From contig CALGHC010000180.1 in NCBI GenBank assembly GCA_937915965.1, positions 1-5,635 on the forward strand: a stretch of 5,635 nt of DNA, written 5' to 3'. Below, one piece after another: positions 2,863 through 5,635 of the stretch (within the stretch, counting starts at the first letter, position 1; each line of letters opens with the position of its first letter). The position numbers were made by a program, and so were the translations under genes. This DNA is from an uncultured Myxococcales bacterium. Lineage in GTDB: Bacteria; Myxococcota_A; UBA9042. Under the pieces are notes generated by a model. It was not told the DNA's origin, ran no database searches, and saw nothing but the letters and a program-made list of their open reading frames with translations.

Positions 2863-5635
2863 ATGAAGCCCGTTCGTATTGCCCGCTCCGCTTTGATCGT
2901 CCTCAGCGCCCTCGCGCTCTCCTTGTCCTTCGGCGGCTGCGTCGAGGACCTGGGCGAGATCGACCGAACCCAAGCCAACGCCCTGGAGAAGACCGAATTT
3001 TCAGGCGTGTGGTATCGGCTCGCGACCGTAGCCGACATCCCGATCTCGGGCGCCTTTGGCTTCGTCGGTCTGACGAACTTCGGCGGCGAGACCGGCAAGG
3101 TCCTGTTCGACTTTCAGGAGAAGTTCCTGATCGTCTACCCGACCACCGAGAAGGTGCTGGGAAGCGACGCGCAGTGGCACAAGAAGAGCATCCGCAAGTA
3201 CTGGGAGGCCGATCACCGTGACGAGTTCATGGAGATCTACGTCGGCAACCCCGTGGCGATGTTCCCGATCGAGAGCCACTTCGACATCATCCGTGACTAC
3301 AGCACAGCGACCGGCGCCCAGAGCAATGTCCTGGTCGAAAACACCACCGATCGTCCCTGGTACGAGCGCGACTACGTGCGCGTCGACTGGATGGGTAACA
3401 CCCTGCCTGACATCATGTTCCCCCAGGAGAGCATCAAGTACTCGGCGGCCGACTACTACGTCCAGGACAACGAGCAGGACGACCCCAACCGCTTCCATCA
3501 GGAAGAGGGCTACTTCCACTACACGCGGCGCCTCTTCGGCGAGCCGATGTCGACGGGCGCCTGCTCGACCTACAACCTCGCCGCTGGCGACTGCTCGGGT
3601 GCAACCTTTGACGTGCGTGTCTCGTTCCGTCGCGCCGACCCCCGCCGGGTCAACGACTACGACGTGCGCGCCTACCACAACAGGGATGCCGGCGATAAGT
3701 TCGGGTTCTTCCTCGCCGATCGCTACACCTTCGACGAGGAGTATGGCCTGACCTACACGGGCCATGACTACAAGGCCCAGCGCTGGAATCTGTGGAAGAC
3801 GACCAAGACCTGGACTCCTGCCACCGACGAGGCGGGCGCTCCGATCACCTGCTTGTCCAACTTCGATTGCGCCAAGCCCGCGCTCTGCCAGCAGGACGAC
3901 TGGTTCAAGCCGGGCGTCTGCTCGATCGGACATCGCATCGCCTACACCGATCGCGGCGCGCGTCCGGTCATCTATCACCTCAGCCAGGACCACCCTGTCG
4001 ATCACATGCGCGGCACGTACCTCTCGGCCGACAGCTGGGATGACGCTTTCAAGGAGACGGTCTCGTGGCTGTATTTCTGGGAAGAGAAGTGGACCAAGGA
4101 CGGCATCCCGTCGTTCGGCAATGACGGCCAGGGCCAGTTCGGCCAGCGTTTCTGCAGCGCCAACGCAGACTGCGCGGCCCACGCGCTCGCTCAGGTCGAC
4201 GTGCCCAACGACAGCGGTACGAACCGCGTCGTTGTCGCGACCGCCAAGGGTACGATCGTCGCCGACGAGGGCGACCGCGACAGCCTCGCCGGCTCCGCCT
4301 GGGTCGTCTTCGTCAACGCCAGCCCCGACTCCACCGCCGCGTCGCTGACCTTCGGCAACACCAAGATCGACGCCGTCGCCTTCGAGACCGGCTACGTCGA
4401 CGGCGCCCACTCGGCCCAGGTCGCCTCGTCGGCGACCGGCCGCTACGACCTGAGCGTGAGCGCCGACGGCAAGACCGCCAAGCTGCCCAACGCCCTGATC
4501 GAGTCCAACCGCGTGCACTTCGTCATCTACTACGGTGGAGACTCGGTCGCCCTGCTGCGCAGCGCACCGACCAAGAAGGGCCTGCGCGCCTTCAACGCCC
4601 TGCCGACCGGCGTCGCTGATGGTGATTCGGCGTATTCGACCGGTGCGGCCGTCGAGGTGGGCGCCAACGGCATCCTGCAGGACCGAAATCTGGCCTACGG
4701 CGCCGGCACCGACTACCTCAACTTCACTGGCTCGGTGGCGCACGTTGTATTCCTCGCCTCTGGCGCGCGCAGCGACGTGTCCTGCCGCGACGTCAATGGT
4801 GTCGGCCAGTGCGTCGGCTGGGGGCAGCAGCTCGTCAACGCCGATCGAGCCCGCCGCCTTGAGATCAAGACCAACCTCAAAGAGTCGCTCTTCGTGCTTT
4901 GCCAGAACGTGTGGACCGGCGGCTGCAGCGCCGCGGAGAAGGGCAACCGCGCGGTCAACAACGACTGCCGCTACACCTGGATCGACGACAAGGGCGCCGA
5001 GCACAACCCCTGCCGCGACAACGTCACGCATCCGACCACGCCGAAGATCATCGGAGATGCGCGCTACAACTACATCTATTGGACCACCAAGCCCAACACC
5101 GGCAGCCCCCTGGGCTACGGCCCGTCGGCAGCGGATCCCGACACCGGCGAGCTCTTCTGGGGCACGGCCTACATCTACGGTGCGCCGCTGGTCACCTACG
5201 CCCAATACGGCAAGGACATCGTCGACCTGATCAACGGCGATCTCCTGCCCGAGAGCCTGGGCATCGGCACCTACATCAAGGAGTACCTCGCCAACGAGAA
5301 CAAGTCGGGCTACGACGAGTCGCTGTACAGCGCCACGGGCGATGACGCCGCCGCCAAGGCAGTCGCCGTCCTCTCCGACGACCCGATGGTCGCCGCGGCC
5401 GGTCGCGCGACGCTGGACTTCGGTGCAGGGCTCAACAAGACCAACGGCGGCGGTCAGATCGACCTGCACGACGCCGAGCGGGCCGTCTTCGACCTGCAGA
5501 CGCACCCCGAGAAGATGAAGGCGATGGTCGAGAAGTCGGTGCCGACCTTCGACATCCACGAGTCGATCGCCCGCCTCGAGAAGATCCGCGGCACCCCGCT
5601 TGAGGGCGCGATGATCAACGACGAGATGGCGCTCG
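2863..5635 (+). CDS. Large lipoprotein, DUF5117/Met-zincin-like metalloprotease scaffold with DUF4397-like insert (3' end outside window)
   Basis: Open reading frame of at least 924 residues, without frameshift, running off the right edge. Residues 1-25 are a type II signal peptide (RIAR, then a hydrophobic core) with SFGGC as lipobox; the lipidated residue would be Cys26. Phe at -3 is unusual. Val at +2 does not signal inner-membrane retention, so the outer membrane is likely. Segments resembling myxobacterial zinc-dependent metalloprotease lipoproteins: VLFDFQEKFLIV (82-91); PVAMFPIESHFDIIRDY with VLVENTTDRPWYERDYVRVDW (about 130-176); RPVIYHLSQDHP then a helix WDDAFKETVSWLY (367-404); FVLCQN (677-682); and GSPLGYGPSAADPDTGELFWGTAYIYG (747-773), equivalent to the DPRTGEI segment that precedes the catalytic helix in this group. 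No HExxH occurs in the visible part; it is expected downstream. Between about 475 and 640 lies a DUF4397-like module, and Cys-rich motifs lie at 330-353 and 431-437. The family match is from memory of motifs, not a search. It could also be an inactive relative. Confidence 0.82.
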   Translation, partial: MKPVRIARSALIVLSALALSLSFGGCVEDLGEIDRTQANALEKTEFSGVWYRLATVADIPISGAFGFVGLTNFGGETGKVLFDFQEKFLIVYPTTEKVLGSDAQWHKKSIRKYWEADHRDEFMEIYVGNPVAMFPIESHFDIIRDYSTATGAQSNVLVENTTDRPWYERDYVRVDWMGNTLPDIMFPQESIKYSAADYYVQDNEQDDPNRFHQEEGYFHYTRRLFGEPMSTGACSTYNLAAGDCSGATFDVRVSFRRADPRRVNDYDVRAYHNRDAGDKFGFFLADRYTFDEEYGLTYTGHDYKAQRWNLWKTTKTWTPATDEAGAPITCLSNFDCAKPALCQQDDWFKPGVCSIGHRIAYTDRGARPVIYHLSQDHPVDHMRGTYLSADSWDDAFKETVSWLYFWEEKWTKDGIPSFGNDGQGQFGQRFCSANADCAAHALAQVDVPNDSGTNRVVVATAKGTIVADEGDRDSLAGSAWVVFVNASPDSTAASLTFGNTKIDAVAFETGYVDGAHSAQVASSATGRYDLSVSADGKTAKLPNALIESNRVHFVIYYGGDSVALLRSAPTKKGLRAFNALPTGVADGDSAYSTGAAVEVGANGILQDRNLAYGAGTDYLNFTGSVAHVVFLASGARSDVSCRDVNGVGQCVGWGQQLVNADRARRLEIKTNLKESLFVLCQNVWTGGCSAAEKGNRAVNNDCRYTWIDDKGAEHNPCRDNVTHPTTPKIIGDARYNYIYWTTKPNTGSPLGYGPSAADPDTGELFWGTAYIYGAPLVTYAQYGKDIVDLINGDLLPESLGIGTYIKEYLANENKSGYDESLYSATGDDAAAKAVAVLSDDPMVAAAGRATLDFGAGLNKTNGGGQIDLHDAERAVFDLQTHPEKMKAMVEKSVPTFDIHESIARLEKIRGTPLEGAMINDEMAL
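4282..4785 (+). other. DUF4397-like insert within the lipoprotein
   Basis: Residues about 474-641. The first unit begins with WVVFVNASPDSTAASLTFG, continues through GRYDLSVSADG and ends with VHFVIYYGGDSVALLRSAP. This is the order of a DUF4397 repeat: the VNASPD opening, a Gly-x-Tyr strand in the middle, and a hydrophobic Y-x-V-type strand near the end. A second, more diverged unit starts at KKGLRAFNALPTG (571-583), where the next VxHASP would be expected, and ends at HVVFLASG. The beta-rich extracellular module splits the protease-like scaffold; the identification is by eye. Confidence 0.5.

Noticed and set aside
3218..5345. Several Thr/Arg/Ser- or Arg/Gln-rich plus-strand open frames inside the lipoprotein gene
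   Set aside because: They are alternate-frame readings of the same DNA with no starts supported by ribosome binding sites and strongly biased composition.
3001..5559. 852-residue open frame on the minus strand, opposite the lipoprotein gene
   Set aside because: Its length comes from high GC at third codon positions of the plus-strand gene. Its sequence is Val/Gly/Arg/Ala-rich with no recognisable domain, and the plus strand has a ribosome binding site, lipobox and family motifs.

Overview
The window is GC-rich DNA with high GC at third codon positions. It encodes a large surface lipoprotein metalloprotease-like protein and a zinc-ribbon + GYF protein, and this gene style and motif set point to the Myxococcota (the former Deltaproteobacteria, myxobacteria-like). 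That assignment is inferred from protein style; no rRNA or marker gene is present.

Layout. Two genes run leftward. At the left edge is the N-terminal part of an MJ0042-type zinc ribbon + GYF_2 protein (1-418, minus; it runs off the window). It starts at a GTG with a strong ribosome binding site. Next, after an intergenic stretch with several inverted repeats, a weak terminator and a candidate promoter, comes a 172-residue soluble protein of unknown function (738-1256, minus). A divergent intergenic region of about 370 bp (1257-1630) follows. It holds an AT-rich island with an AAAAC-TCCT-GTTTT inverted repeat and a leader rich in GCCGGC elements.

Two genes then run rightward and look like an operon (83 bp gap, no terminator, strong ribosome binding site). 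The first is a secreted 382-residue protein that looks like an outer-membrane beta-barrel (Sec signal peptide, terminal Phe). The second is a lipoprotein of at least 924 residues, open at the right edge. The lipoprotein has the pre-catalytic architecture of the myxobacterial relatives of DUF5117/Met-zincin metalloproteases; the zinc-binding HExxH is expected beyond the window. It carries an unusual internal module of about 160 residues resembling DUF4397, placed next to a truncated Cys-rich motif.

The pair suggests a cell-surface unit: an outer-membrane barrel made together with a lipid-anchored, probably proteolytic or degenerate-protease partner. No CRISPR array, RNA gene, insertion sequence or phage signature was seen. 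The clearest candidates for something undescribed are the DUF4397-like insertion inside the protease scaffold and the barrel-lipoprotein pairing.
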